64,000 bases of DNA from Blautia sp. Marseille-P3201T (GTDB lineage Bacteria > Bacillota > Clostridia > Lachnospirales > Lachnospiraceae), in contig NZ_LT635470.1 of NCBI RefSeq assembly GCF_900120295.1, positions 744,001 through 808,000 of the forward strand, read 5' to 3'. The notes below the pieces were generated by a model. The model worked only from the letters and a program-made list of their open reading frames with translations. It was not told the DNA's origin and searched no databases. The position numbers were made by a program, and so were the translations under genes. Shown here piece after piece: positions 6,916 through 15,901 of this stretch; the stretch's first letter is position 1, and each line of letters opens with the position of its first letter.

Positions 6916-7296
6916 TTATTCCTTTTCATTCAACAATCCATTTATTCTTTCAACTGGAAATCTATCTTCAATATCAATTACTTCAAATAAATTTAAGGGT
7001 AATCCTTTTTCTCCAATCAAAGCAAGATATTCGTCAACAGCTCTACGGTCAATCATAATTTTTCCACGCCCTGCCCAATGACGATTACTTTCTTCCTTCT
7101 TTAATCCGGAAATCCAATATTCATCTCCGTTTTCAATATCTATATAATTCGAATAACCGCTATTATATTTCTGAAAAGCATGATTATTAAAGTAAATAGT
7201 TTTCTTGGTTTTTGAAGTTTTTACATATCCAATCCATGCCGGACCGTCATCAGAATATCCTGTTTTCAATTCAATATACATTAAATCTTTAATCAT
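6916..7296 (-). CDS. conserved hypothetical protein (about 127 aa)
   Basis: A soluble protein starting MIKDLMYIELKTGYSDDGPAWIG, with 'TIYFNNHAFQKY', 'YSNYIDIENGDEYWISGLKK' and 'RHWAGRGKIMIDRRAVDEYL'. The pattern recurs in Clostridia and Bacilli as a hypothetical protein, sometimes mis-labelled as deoxyxylulose-phosphate synthase; nothing here supports that enzyme. Start at 7296 chosen for AAGGTG 7 nt upstream. It lies among small membrane-protein genes on the same strand. Function not known. Confidence 0.7.
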   Translation of the reverse strand: MIKDLMYIELKTGYSDDGPAWIGYVKTSKTKKTIYFNNHAFQKYNSGYSNYIDIENGDEYWISGLKKEESNRHWAGRGKIMIDRRAVDEYLALIGEKGLPLNLFEVIDIEDRFPVERINGLLNEKE

Positions 7297-7356
7297 CTTT
7301 ATCACCTTCAAAATTCAAATTTTTTGCATTACTGATAATTTTATAAATATACTTCT

Positions 7357-7545
7357 TTATAAAAAAATCAATCTCACAATTAAAAGAAAAATGAAAATTC
7401 CAATAAAATAAGAAAGCGACATCTTAATATAATTTTTTTGCATAATACTATTCTCATCAAATAGTTTTGTTATTCCCGCATCAACAGAAATTACCAAAAC
7501 CATACATACAATAGCACCTAGCGCTGTATAAATAATCTCCATCAC
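7357..7545 (-). CDS. small two-helix membrane protein
   Basis: 62 residues with hydrophobic helices at about residues 3-24 and 42-61, joined by a hydrophilic loop (TKLFDENSIMQKNYIK). It lies 8 nt downstream of another small two-helix protein in the same orientation, suggesting a bicistronic unit. A GGAGGGAAGT-like site precedes the start. No family is recognised. Confidence 0.5.
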   Translation of the reverse strand: MMEIIYTALGAIVCMVLVISVDAGITKLFDENSIMQKNYIKMSLSYFIGIFIFLLIVRLIFL

Positions 7546-7553
7546 TTCCCTCC

Positions 7554-7754
7554 TTACTTCTTATTTGAAAAATATTCCCAGCGAATATAAATAAACAAAC
7601 TGGCGAAAAGATAATATAATGCTGTAAGCCCCAACCCGTCATTATAAATTTCAATCAAAGAATGTCTTCTTATCAAGCCGACCACAATAACTGCAACCAG
7701 AAAACATATCGGAATAATTAGGTAAGTAACCAAAAAGCCATGTTTTTTATCCAT
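7554..7754 (-). CDS. small two-helix membrane protein
   Basis: 66 residues: MDKKHG, a first helix at about residues 7-27, a loop with RRHSLIEIYNDG, a second helix at about residues 43-57, and a basic tail. A strong ribosome site (GGAGGTGTTTAAATG) supports it. Probably co-transcribed with the 62-residue membrane protein just downstream. Function unknown. Confidence 0.55.
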   Translation of the reverse strand: MDKKHGFLVTYLIIPICFLVAVIVVGLIRRHSLIEIYNDGLGLTALYYLFASLFIYIRWEYFSNKK

Positions 7755-7879
7755 TTAAACACCTCCATATTCAAAATTGTTTCATGTTCTAACGTAGTCT
7801 AGTACTTATATTTCTCATAATATCATACTTTGTAATTATTTACACCATTATAATCATAAAAAAGATTGTACTGTTGCAT

Positions 7880-7895
7880 AATTTCCTATGAAACA
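7880..7895 (-). repeat. post-terminator motif copy (after leuS)
   Basis: Minus-strand GTTTCATAGGAAATT follows directly after the T-tract of the leuS terminator. Similar sequences follow other terminators in this window (near 12418, 24916, 28763 and 42041). Confidence 0.6.
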
Positions 7896-7932
7896 AAAAA
7901 ATAACGCAGACAATATTTCTACTATCTGCGTC
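7893..7932 (-). terminator. rho-independent terminator of leuS
   Basis: Stem ACGCAGA/TCTGCGT (arms 7904-7910 and 7925-7931) with a 14-nt loop, followed on the minus strand by a run of seven T residues. It lies about 20 nt beyond the leuS stop. Confidence 0.85.
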
Positions 7933-7949
7933 ATTTCTATTCGCATGAC

Positions 7950-10364
7950 TTACTTCATGACAATGTTAATAATTTTCTTCGGAACATAAATTTCCTTTAC
8001 AATATTTCCTGTCAATTTATCTGCAATGGCTGCTTTACCCGCTTCAATCGCTTCTTCTTTTGTCGCCTCTGCACTGATGGAAATTACAGTTTTTGTCTTT
8101 CCGTTAATCTGAACAGGAACTTCGATTTCATCATCCTTCATAGCTTCTTCATCTGCTGTCGGCCACTGTGTGTGGAATACAGAGTCTGTATGACCATATT
8201 CCTGCCATAATTCTTCTGCCACATGAGGAGCAAACGGTGCTAAAAGCTGTACAAAGGCTTCAATAGTTGCTTTGTCTACGCCGCCTTCTTTTTTCGCAAT
8301 CTCAATCAGCTTGTTGTTATATTCCATAAATCCGGAAATAACCGTATTCAGGCTGAAGCTTTCCAGACGCTGTGTAATGTCATAAACCAGTTTATGACGT
8401 ATTTTTACCATTTCTTTTGTTTCTGCTACATTTGCTTCCTTGCTGTCCATAGCCAGTTTCCAAAAACGGTTAATGAAACGATATACACCATCAATACCTC
8501 TGTCATCCCATTCTGCGTCTAATTCCGGCGGACCTACGAATAATTCGTAAAGTCTTAATGCGTCACAGCCGTAGTCTCTTACTAAATCATCAGGAGAAAC
8601 CACATTTCCTTTTGATTTACTCATCTTAATACCGTTCTTACCTGTAATCATACCCTGATTAAACAGTTTCAAGAATGGTTCGTCAAAATCAACTACGCCG
8701 ATATCATGCAGGAATTTTGTGTAGAAACGGGAATACAGAAGATGCAGTACCGCATGCTCTACACCACCGATATACATATCTACCGGAAGATATTTTTCTG
8801 CTTTTTCTTTGGAAACCAATGCTTCTGTATTTTTATTATCTACATAGCGCAGGAAGTACCAAGAAGAACCGGCCCACTGAGGCATGGTATTGGTTTCTCT
8901 CTTAGCAGGCGCTCCACAGCATGGACAAGTAGTGTTTACCCATTCTTCAATGCCTGCTAATGGGGACTCTCCTGTACCTGTTGGCTCATAAGACTCTACA
9001 TCAGGCAGTGTCAATGGAAGCTGGTCTTCCGGAACAGGCACATTACCGCAATTCGGGCAGTGAATAATCGGAATTGGTTCACCCCAGTAACGCTGACGTG
9101 AGAATACCCAGTCACGTAATTTGAAGTTTACTGTTTTGCGTCCGATACCCATTTTTTCAATCATTTCAGGAGCTTCTTTTTTCAGAACCGCAGACTCCAT
9201 TCCATTCCATTCACCGGAGTTAATCATGGTTCCGGAAGCTTCTGTATAAGCTTCTGTCATGTTTTCGATTTCTTTTCCGTCTTTTGCAATAACCTGAATA
9301 ATCGGAATATTGAATTTCTTTGCAAATTCAAAGTCACGGTCATCATGAGCAGGTACACACATAATTGCCCCTGTACCATAGTCAGCCAATACATAATCAG
9401 ATAACCAGATTGGAGTTTTCTTGCCATTTAATGGGTTAATTGCATAGCTTCCTGTAAACACACCTGTTTTTTCTTTATCCTGAAGACGGTCTACGTTAGA
9501 TTTCATAGAAGCATCATAAATATATTTTTCTACGGCTTCTCTCGTTTCGTCAGTTGCCAATTCTTTTGCCATCGCATGTTCCGGAGCTAATACCATAAAG
9601 GTTGCGCCGTGAAGTGTATCCGGTCTTGTAGTATAAACGGTGATTTTTTCGTCTTTTCCTTCTACTGGGAACTGAACTTCTGCACCATAGGATTTTCCAA
9701 TCCATTCTGCCTGCATCTTTTTAACTTTTTCAGGCCAATCCAGTTTATCCAAATCATTTAATAAACGGTCTGCGTATTTTGTAATTCTCAGCATCCACTG
9801 ACGCAGATTTTTCTTTGTTACTTCTGCGCCGCAGCGTTCACATTTACCGTTTACAACTTCTTCATTTGCAAGACCTGTTTTACAGGAAGGACACCAGTTA
9901 ATTGGGAATTCTTTCTCATAAGCCAGACCTTCTTTGAACATTTTTACAAAAATCCACTGTGTCCATTTATAGAATTCCGGATCTGTGGTATTTACTTCTC
10001 TGTCCCAGTCATAAATAGCAGAAATATCATTTAACTGTCTTTTGAAGTTCTTTACATTTTCTGCTGTGGATTTAGAAGGATGCACACCCATTTTAATTGC
10101 ATAGTTTTCTGCCGGAAGTCCAAAAGCATCCCAACCCATTGGATGAATTAAATAATATCCCTGCATCATTTTAAAACGACTCCATACGTCAGAGATTACA
10201 TAGCCTCTCCAGTGTCCTACGTGAAGACCGTTTCCTGATGGATATGGGAACATATCCAGACAATAATATTTTGGTTTTTTGCCATCATCAACATTTACCG
10301 GGTTTTCTTCCCAGTTTTTACGCCATTTCTGCTCAATCGCCTTATGATTATAAGGTACTGCCAT
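7950..10364 (-). CDS. leuS: leucyl-tRNA synthetase
   Basis: 804 residues, normal for bacterial LeuRS; charges tRNA-Leu in the cytoplasm. Class I motifs are clear: the HIGH-like 'PYPSGNGLHVGHWRGY' (residues 41-56) and 'KMSKSKGN' near residue 577, with zinc-type cysteine pairs ('CPSCKTGL...CERCG'; 'CPNCG...CPCCG') and the CP1 editing domain containing 'TTRPDTLHGATF'. The start has AGGAGGAAAAG upstream. It is the only gene downstream of a T-box leader with a Leu (CTC) specifier, and is closed by its own terminator, so it is a monocistronic, tRNA-controlled unit. Confidence 0.98.
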   Translation of the reverse strand: MAVPYNHKAIEQKWRKNWEENPVNVDDGKKPKYYCLDMFPYPSGNGLHVGHWRGYVISDVWSRFKMMQGYYLIHPMGWDAFGLPAENYAIKMGVHPSKSTAENVKNFKRQLNDISAIYDWDREVNTTDPEFYKWTQWIFVKMFKEGLAYEKEFPINWCPSCKTGLANEEVVNGKCERCGAEVTKKNLRQWMLRITKYADRLLNDLDKLDWPEKVKKMQAEWIGKSYGAEVQFPVEGKDEKITVYTTRPDTLHGATFMVLAPEHAMAKELATDETREAVEKYIYDASMKSNVDRLQDKEKTGVFTGSYAINPLNGKKTPIWLSDYVLADYGTGAIMCVPAHDDRDFEFAKKFNIPIIQVIAKDGKEIENMTEAYTEASGTMINSGEWNGMESAVLKKEAPEMIEKMGIGRKTVNFKLRDWVFSRQRYWGEPIPIIHCPNCGNVPVPEDQLPLTLPDVESYEPTGTGESPLAGIEEWVNTTCPCCGAPAKRETNTMPQWAGSSWYFLRYVDNKNTEALVSKEKAEKYLPVDMYIGGVEHAVLHLLYSRFYTKFLHDIGVVDFDEPFLKLFNQGMITGKNGIKMSKSKGNVVSPDDLVRDYGCDALRLYELFVGPPELDAEWDDRGIDGVYRFINRFWKLAMDSKEANVAETKEMVKIRHKLVYDITQRLESFSLNTVISGFMEYNNKLIEIAKKEGGVDKATIEAFVQLLAPFAPHVAEELWQEYGHTDSVFHTQWPTADEEAMKDDEIEVPVQINGKTKTVISISAEATKEEAIEAGKAAIADKLTGNIVKEIYVPKKIINIVMK

Positions 10365-10384
10365 TTTCTTTTCCTCCTGTATTT

Positions 10385-10652
10385 TAAAAATAAAGAAGCC
10401 CTCTCATCTCCTAATTCAGAGACGAAAGGGCTTAAATTCCGCGGTACCACTCTAATTCACAGATGTTTATCTGTGCACTCATTTTTCTATAACGGGAAAT
10501 CCCGCCCAAATCTACTTAAAGCAAAATACTGTTCAATTTGGGAACTCCGAGGCGAGTTGGGAAGCTTACACATCTGCCTTGCACCAAACGGCAGCTCTCT
10601 TTATGCGCAGTTTTTCTTAATACTCCTCTTCTACGTCTGTCTGTATGAAACT
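10385..10652 (-). ncRNA. T-box leader of leuS (Leu specifier CTC)
   Basis: The conserved antiterminator sequence AGAGTGGTACCGCGG lies at 10439-10453 on the minus strand. Upstream are the stem I elements (AGAGAGCTGCC, GGTGCAAGGCAG). The specifier is read as CTC at 10554-10556 in the context AA-CTC-GCCTCGGAG, matching leucine. The terminator hairpin (AGCCCTTTCGTCTC / GAGATGAGAGGGCT, then TTCTTTATTTTT) occupies about 10385-10433. Uncharged tRNA-Leu binding would favour read-through into leuS. Confidence 0.93.
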
Positions 10653-10658
10653 ATACAT

Positions 10659-10687
10659 ATTTTACTCAGTGGTTTCTTTTTTGTCAA
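10659..10687 (-). promoter_or_regulatory. sigma-A promoter of the leuS T-box transcript
   Basis: Consensus -35 TTGACA (10682-10687) and -10 TAAAAT (10659-10664) with a 17-bp spacer. The -10 covers the stop codon (10662-10664) of the upstream 564-codon ORF, so the promoter lies inside that gene's 3' end. Confidence 0.8.
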
Positions 10688-12335
10688 CCCCTGTCTCCGG
10701 TTTTTTATCACCTAAAGCGGTCACTGTGGAAATCGGTTCTTCCGGAATGAAATGAACTGTCAAAGTATCTCCGATATCATATCCTACGATTTCCGGATAT
10801 TCTGTTACCGGAATATCAAAAATAAATTTTTGCTCTGTCTGTCCTGCTTCCAGTCCTTTTACTTCTGCGTTTTCGCCGCCCAGTGTAATATAGAAGTGAG
10901 AGTTTCCTTCGATAACTGCCTGTGCCATCTTTTCAATGGTTCCTGTCATGGAAATATCGCTTTCTGTACCCACACCTGATGCAATACCATTGTCTGCCAA
11001 CAGTTTTTCATAATTCTTCTCACATTCTGCAACCGTATCTCCAATGGCAACGGTCTGATATTTCTGCACATTTACCATGGCATATTTCTTTACAAGACCT
11101 GCGCCGTCCTTTAATGCCATAAAGTATGTCGGCTGGTCTGAAATATTTAACAGAAGCGGGAATGCCGCCTGATATTTCAAGTTCTGTACCTGACCTTCTG
11201 CGGAGTCCATAGCAGAACGCTCCTGCGCTCCGTCACAGGCATAATATCTTGTTTCCATAGTTCTCTGGTTCATCAGTACAAATCCGACGTTGGACTTATC
11301 TCCGCTGACAGATGTGACACCGGTATATACCCATACGTCATCATCCAGTGCCAGATAGTTATTTCCGTCTGTTGTTTTCAGACAGCCCTTCTGCCCTAAA
11401 ACACTGTTAAAGAAACCGTTTTTCAACATTCCGTGGTAATTATAAAGCTCTAAAAGCAAGTCTGCCGGATATGCACGGTCTACCCACTGTGGGCAATCCT
11501 CAATTTTATAATCCTTTGCCTCACCTGTCTGCGCATTACAGATTACCACTCTGCCGATGGTCTGTCCTCCGAATAAACCAATGTTAAATTTCTTTACAGG
11601 ACAAATCCAGTACGGTGTCCCTTCATCGTCAATTTCAAAGCTTAACTGGTCAAACATATAAGTCGGATATTTAAAACGCAGATGACGGTAAATATTGCGG
11701 TTAAAGTATTCTGACTCTGAATATTTAATCGGTTTGTCTAATTTTACCAGCTCTGTATTCTGTGTTGCCATATCAATTCGGATATAGGCAGGAATTCCTT
11801 CCTTCTGGTTTGTCAGCCATTTAATTCCGCTGGCGTATACAAGAGGCGTTACACGATAAGGCTGTCCCTGATAATTAATCTGTGAATATAATCCACTTAC
11901 TTCAAACTGAGACACCATATCTACCATACTTCCCATTTTTCTGTTTCCCAGAAGCTCTGCGGACTCTTTATCTAACAGCGGAATTTGGTCATAACTGATT
12001 TCCTTAATGTCTTCTGTAAAATCTCTCTCCTCTGGTGTTACCAACTGCTGATATTTTTTCGCATTGACAATAGGGGAAGATAACAAAGTTCCCACACCAT
12101 AGACAACAATAATTGCAAGAACCAAAAACAGTCCTGCTTTCATGACCTTACTGCTTTTAATTTCCTGTGGACTGCGAAGCCTTTTGCGAACAGCGTAAAT
12201 TACTAAAAGTAAAACAACTACCGTACCAAGGAAAAACCAAAATCCACTTTCGTGAATGTTAATTGCCGGCAATGTAATGTAATAATAAACAAATGCCAGA
12301 AGCAGTATTCCAAGTCCTGCTGCAATTTTTTTCAT
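10662..12335 (-). CDS. uncharacterised membrane protein with large extracytoplasmic domain
   Basis: 557 residues from the ATG at 12335 (AAAGG upstream; a TTG 7 codons earlier is also in frame). Three hydrophobic helices at the N terminus (about residues 5-25, 31-50 and 66-86) precede a 460-residue soluble domain rich in short beta strands, with 'DVWVYTGVTSVSGDKSNVGFVLMNQRTMETRYY' near the middle. No known family is recognised; related proteins in Lachnospiraceae are hypothetical. It is monocistronic, and its 3' end carries the leuS promoter. Confidence 0.75.
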   Translation of the reverse strand: MKKIAAGLGILLLAFVYYYITLPAINIHESGFWFFLGTVVVLLLVIYAVRKRLRSPQEIKSSKVMKAGLFLVLAIIVVYGVGTLLSSPIVNAKKYQQLVTPEERDFTEDIKEISYDQIPLLDKESAELLGNRKMGSMVDMVSQFEVSGLYSQINYQGQPYRVTPLVYASGIKWLTNQKEGIPAYIRIDMATQNTELVKLDKPIKYSESEYFNRNIYRHLRFKYPTYMFDQLSFEIDDEGTPYWICPVKKFNIGLFGGQTIGRVVICNAQTGEAKDYKIEDCPQWVDRAYPADLLLELYNYHGMLKNGFFNSVLGQKGCLKTTDGNNYLALDDDVWVYTGVTSVSGDKSNVGFVLMNQRTMETRYYACDGAQERSAMDSAEGQVQNLKYQAAFPLLLNISDQPTYFMALKDGAGLVKKYAMVNVQKYQTVAIGDTVAECEKNYEKLLADNGIASGVGTESDISMTGTIEKMAQAVIEGNSHFYITLGGENAEVKGLEAGQTEQKFIFDIPVTEYPEIVGYDIGDTLTVHFIPEEPISTVTALGDKKPETGVDKKETTE

Positions 12336-12417
12336 ACTTTCTACCAACCTTTCCAAGCAATTTTGCTTTGTTCAGTATTGTAACATTCTTTTTATCCGGT
12401 TACAACAGTAAAACGTA

Positions 12418-12433
12418 ATTTCCTACACAATTA
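12418..12433 (-). repeat. post-terminator motif copy, divergent (after EF-G-like gene)
   Basis: Minus-strand TTAATTGTGTAGGAAATT follows the terminator of the EF-G-like gene. It keeps TAGGAAATT of the ATTTCATAGGAAATT pattern seen after other terminators. Confidence 0.4.
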
Positions 12434-12492
12434 AAGAAGAGGCTGCCGCTTTCAATACATGTTCTGAATATTCAAAGCAACAACCTCTTATT
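12434..12492 (-). terminator. long-stem terminator of the EF-G-like gene
   Basis: Minus strand AAGAGGTTGTTGCTTTGAATA...TATTGAAAGCGGCAGCCTCTT, then CTTTAATT. It belongs to a group of similar terminators (AGGYTGYTGC core) also found near 27,640 and 43,800. Confidence 0.75.
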
Positions 12493-12513
12493 TTTCAATT
12501 TTCTATCTTTTAA

Positions 12514-14601
12514 TTATTCCTCTTCTGCTTTTGCACGAGCCGCAATTTCCTTCTCCTGAATATCAGAAGGAGCTTGTTCATAGCGAGCAAATTCATAAGA
12601 AAATTCACCGCTTCCTCCTGTCATGGAACGAAGGTCTGTGGAATATCCGTAAATGGAGAGCATCGGTACGTCTGCTTCTACAACTGTATAGCCCTTCCGT
12701 GCAGTATCCGGGTTCATTCCCAGTACACGGCCTCTTCTCTTGTTCAAATCACCCATAACGTCTCCGGTGAATTTATCCAGTACGCTTACCTTCATAGATA
12801 CAATCGGCTCTAACAGTACAGGTGACGCTTCCATAAAGCCCTTTTTAAACGCCTGAATAGCTGCTGTTTTAAATGCCATTTCAGAGGAGTCTACCGGATG
12901 GTAAGAACCATCATATAAAGTAGCTTTTACACCTACTACCGGATAAGAAGCAACAGGACCTTTCAATACAGACTCCTGAATACCCTTTTCTACTGCCGGG
13001 AAGTAATTCTTCGGAACTGCTCCGCCTACAACAGTCTGTTCAAATACATAAGGTGTTTCCAAATCGCCGGATGGTTCAAATGTCATTTTTACATGACCAT
13101 ACTGTCCATGTCCACCGGACTGTTTTTTGTATTTGTATTCCACGTCTGATTTTTTACGAATAGTTTCTTTAAACGGAACCTTCGGTTCAGATAAAACAAT
13201 GTCTACTTTATAACGTTCTTTTAATTTACTTACCACAATGTCCAGATGCTGCTCGCCGATACCATATAATAAGGTCTGACGGTTCTGTGCATCGTTGACT
13301 GCTTTCAAAGTCAAATCCTCCTGCATCATCTTTGCCAATGCCTGAGATACTTTATCATCATCTCCCTTATTTACTGTCTGATAACGTTTGTAAGTATAAG
13401 GAACAGAAATATCTGTTTTACCGTAAAGGATTGGTGTGGTCTTTGTAGCCAGTGTATCTCCTGTGGTCACGGTACCCAGTTTTGCAATAGCTCCAATATC
13501 TCCTGCGTGAAGCTCTGCTACTTCGATTGGCTTTGAGCCTTCCAGAACATAGAGTTTATTCAGCTTTTCTTCGGAGTCCTTGGATACGTTAAAGAGAACA
13601 TCGTCTCCTTTGATAACGCCGGAGCATACCTTAACCAGTGAATATTTTCCTAAGAACGGGTCAACGATTGTTTTAAATACATAAGCAGATTTTGCTTTTG
13701 TAAAATCGTAATTTGCCTGATAAATTTCGTTTGTCTTTGTATTCATACCTGCACAGGTCTTCTGGTCCGGACTTGGGAAATATCCGCAGATATCATCCAA
13801 AAGGTTTGCCACACCCTGAATATTTACAGCAGAACCCATACATACCGGAATAATGCTTCCGTCAGAAATATTCATCTTCAATGCAGCGGAAACCTCTGCT
13901 ACGGAAAATTCTTCTCCTGCAAAATAACGATCCATAAATTCTTCGCTGATTTCAGCCACAGACTCCATTAAAGTCTCATGATATTTCTCTAAATATTCAT
14001 TCAGATATTCCGGAACAGGGCATTCCTTTTTCTGTCCTCTTTCAATATATCTTCGACCTGCCTGTTTTACGATATTTACATATCCCACAAATTTACCGTC
14101 TTCTCGAATTGGCATGTGCAACGGCGCAATTTTTTTGCCGTACAGCTCTGTAAGCTGCTCTACTACCTGACGATAGCTGACATCATCAATATCCATTTCC
14201 GTAACAAAGAACATTCTTGGGAGATTATATTTTTCGCACAGCTCCCATGCCTTCTGTGTTCCTACCTGAACACCGTCTTTACCGGAAACAACGATAATCG
14301 CTGCGTCAGCCGCTCCTACTGCTTCTTCAACTTCCCCCACGAAATCGAAATAGCCCGGAGTATCCAATACATTAATTTTTACTTTTCCCCATTCAACCGG
14401 AATTACAGATGTAGAAATTGAAAATTTTCTCTTTATTTCTTCTTTATCAAAATCACTGATTGTGTTGCCATCTGTTACCTTTCCTAATCGGCTTGTAATA
14501 CCTGATAAATAAGCCATTGCCTCTGCCAGACTTGTTTTTCCGGCGCCCCCATGACCAAGCAGGACCACATTTCTAATTCTGTCGGTTCTAAAAACGTCCA
14601 T
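12514..14601 (-). CDS. elongation factor G-like GTPase (EF-G paralogue)
   Basis: 695 residues with the EF-G domain order: G domain with P-loop 'GHGGAGKTSL' (16-25) and 'DTPGYFDF', then domains II-V ending 'YEFARYEQAPSDIQ'. The fourth G motif, usually N-K-x-D, reads T-E-M-D ('FFVTEMDID'), and switch I is shortened. This marks the EF-G2/FusA-like paralogue group rather than housekeeping EF-G, which normally sits with rpsL-rpsG-tuf. It stands alone here with its own promoter and terminator. The exact role of these paralogues is unsettled. Confidence 0.88.
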   Translation of the reverse strand: MDVFRTDRIRNVVLLGHGGAGKTSLAEAMAYLSGITSRLGKVTDGNTISDFDKEEIKRKFSISTSVIPVEWGKVKINVLDTPGYFDFVGEVEEAVGAADAAIIVVSGKDGVQVGTQKAWELCEKYNLPRMFFVTEMDIDDVSYRQVVEQLTELYGKKIAPLHMPIREDGKFVGYVNIVKQAGRRYIERGQKKECPVPEYLNEYLEKYHETLMESVAEISEEFMDRYFAGEEFSVAEVSAALKMNISDGSIIPVCMGSAVNIQGVANLLDDICGYFPSPDQKTCAGMNTKTNEIYQANYDFTKAKSAYVFKTIVDPFLGKYSLVKVCSGVIKGDDVLFNVSKDSEEKLNKLYVLEGSKPIEVAELHAGDIGAIAKLGTVTTGDTLATKTTPILYGKTDISVPYTYKRYQTVNKGDDDKVSQALAKMMQEDLTLKAVNDAQNRQTLLYGIGEQHLDIVVSKLKERYKVDIVLSEPKVPFKETIRKKSDVEYKYKKQSGGHGQYGHVKMTFEPSGDLETPYVFEQTVVGGAVPKNYFPAVEKGIQESVLKGPVASYPVVGVKATLYDGSYHPVDSSEMAFKTAAIQAFKKGFMEASPVLLEPIVSMKVSVLDKFTGDVMGDLNKRRGRVLGMNPDTARKGYTVVEADVPMLSIYGYSTDLRSMTGGSGEFSYEFARYEQAPSDIQEKEIAARAKAEEE

Positions 14602-14632
14602 ATGTAATACCTCCCAAATATATTATGTGTAT

Positions 14633-14661
14633 ATTTTACTAAAAAAATTGATATATTTCAA
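14633..14661 (-). promoter_or_regulatory. promoter of the EF-G-like gene
   Basis: -35 TTGAAA (14656-14661), 17-bp spacer, -10 TAAAAT (14633-14638) on the minus strand, about 30 nt before the GGGAGG ribosome site. Confidence 0.7.
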
Positions 14662-14719
14662 GTATTTTATTCAAATTAAACAAGTTTTTTTCTTCTTTTA
14701 TTCGACTGCATCCATAGAA

Positions 14720-14748
14720 TTGACAATTACAAAAACCTGTCATAAAAT
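14720..14748 (+). promoter_or_regulatory. promoter of tyrA-aroA
   Basis: -35 TTGACA (14720-14725), 17-bp spacer, -10 TAAAAT (14743-14748), 45 nt before the tyrA ATG. No T-box or other leader is visible. Confidence 0.75.
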
Positions 14749-14792
14749 GATATTGTTTGACAGCATTTTAATTAGAAGGAGTACTGAAATAT

Positions 14793-15890
14793 ATGGAAAC
14801 CACAACTATTGGTTTTATTGGTCTGGGGCTTATTGGCGGCTCGATTGCAAAAGCAATACGAAAATTCCACCCGGATTATCAGATTATTGCTTATAACCGC
14901 ACAAAGGACACATTAAAAGATGCGGTATTTGATGGAATTGTAGACATTCCCTGTAATGAACAGGATCCGCGTTTTGCCCTTTGTGATTATATCTTTTTGT
15001 GTGCTACAGTAGACTATAATATTGAGTGTCTTCCATGGCTGAAGCAGGTCATACGTCCCGGCTGTATACTCACAGACGTAGGCAGTGTAAAGGGGGAAAT
15101 TCACCGAAAAGTCACAGAGCTTGACATGGCTTACAACTTCATCGGGGGACATCCTATGGCGGGAAGCGAGCACATGGGATATGAACACTCTACCGACCAT
15201 TTGATTGAGAACGCCTACTATATTCTGACCCCGTCTGAGGAGGTTGGTCTTGATAAAATAGGAAAGTATACCGAACTGGTAACTTCCATTGGGGCTTTGC
15301 CTATGATTTTGACTTGGGATGAGCATGATTTTATTACTGCTGCCGTGAGCCACCTTCCTCATATTGTGGCTGCATCTCTTGTAAATGTAGTAAAAAAGCT
15401 GGACTCTCCTTTGGAGCACATGAAAACTATTGCGGCAGGCGGATTTAAAGATATTACCCGTATTGCGTCCTCATCTCCGCACATGTGGCAGCAGATTTGT
15501 CTGGAAAATCCGGAGCATATTTCAAAGGTTTTAGATGAATATATACGCTTGATTGTGCAGGCAAAATATTTAGTGGACCAAAAAGATGCCAATGGTCTTT
15601 ACGATATGTTTTCACAGTCCAAGGAATACAGAAATTCCTTTAATGATGTCCCCAGCGGACCAATTAAAAAGGATTTTGCCCTGTACTGTGATATTATTGA
15701 TGAAACAGGTTCTATTGCTACCATTGCAACTATTCTTTCTATGAATAATATCAGTATTAAAAATATCGGCATTCTTCACAACAGAGAATTCGAAGACGGC
15801 GTATTAAAAATCGAATTTTATGACGAAGACGCTTTAAAACAGGCTGCGGAACAGCTTACAAAGCGCAACTATAAAATTTATGAGAGATAG
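14793..15890 (+). CDS. tyrA: prephenate dehydrogenase
   Basis: 365 residues. The Rossmann motif 'GLGLIGGSIAKA' (residues 10-21) binds NAD; 'VGSVKG' and 'FIGGHPMAGSE' (near residues 95 and 116) are TyrA active-site signatures; a C-terminal ACT domain (about 295-365, 'IDETGSIATIATILSMNNISIKNI') should give feedback control by tyrosine. It converts prephenate to 4-hydroxyphenylpyruvate. It is followed 11 nt later by aroA, making a small aromatic operon with its own promoter. AGAAGGAG precedes the ATG. Confidence 0.96.
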   Translation: METTTIGFIGLGLIGGSIAKAIRKFHPDYQIIAYNRTKDTLKDAVFDGIVDIPCNEQDPRFALCDYIFLCATVDYNIECLPWLKQVIRPGCILTDVGSVKGEIHRKVTELDMAYNFIGGHPMAGSEHMGYEHSTDHLIENAYYILTPSEEVGLDKIGKYTELVTSIGALPMILTWDEHDFITAAVSHLPHIVAASLVNVVKKLDSPLEHMKTIAAGGFKDITRIASSSPHMWQQICLENPEHISKVLDEYIRLIVQAKYLVDQKDANGLYDMFSQSKEYRNSFNDVPSGPIKKDFALYCDIIDETGSIATIATILSMNNISIKNIGILHNREFEDGVLKIEFYDEDALKQAAEQLTKRNYKIYER

Positions 15891-15901
15891 GAGGTTCTTC
15901 T

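Noticed and set aside
10344-10715. 123-codon plus-strand ORF
   Set aside because: It lies across the leuS T-box leader, its terminator and promoter on the opposite strand; the composition follows from those structures.
14913-15419. 168-codon minus-strand ORF
   Set aside because: Antisense to tyrA, no ribosome site, no recognisable domain.
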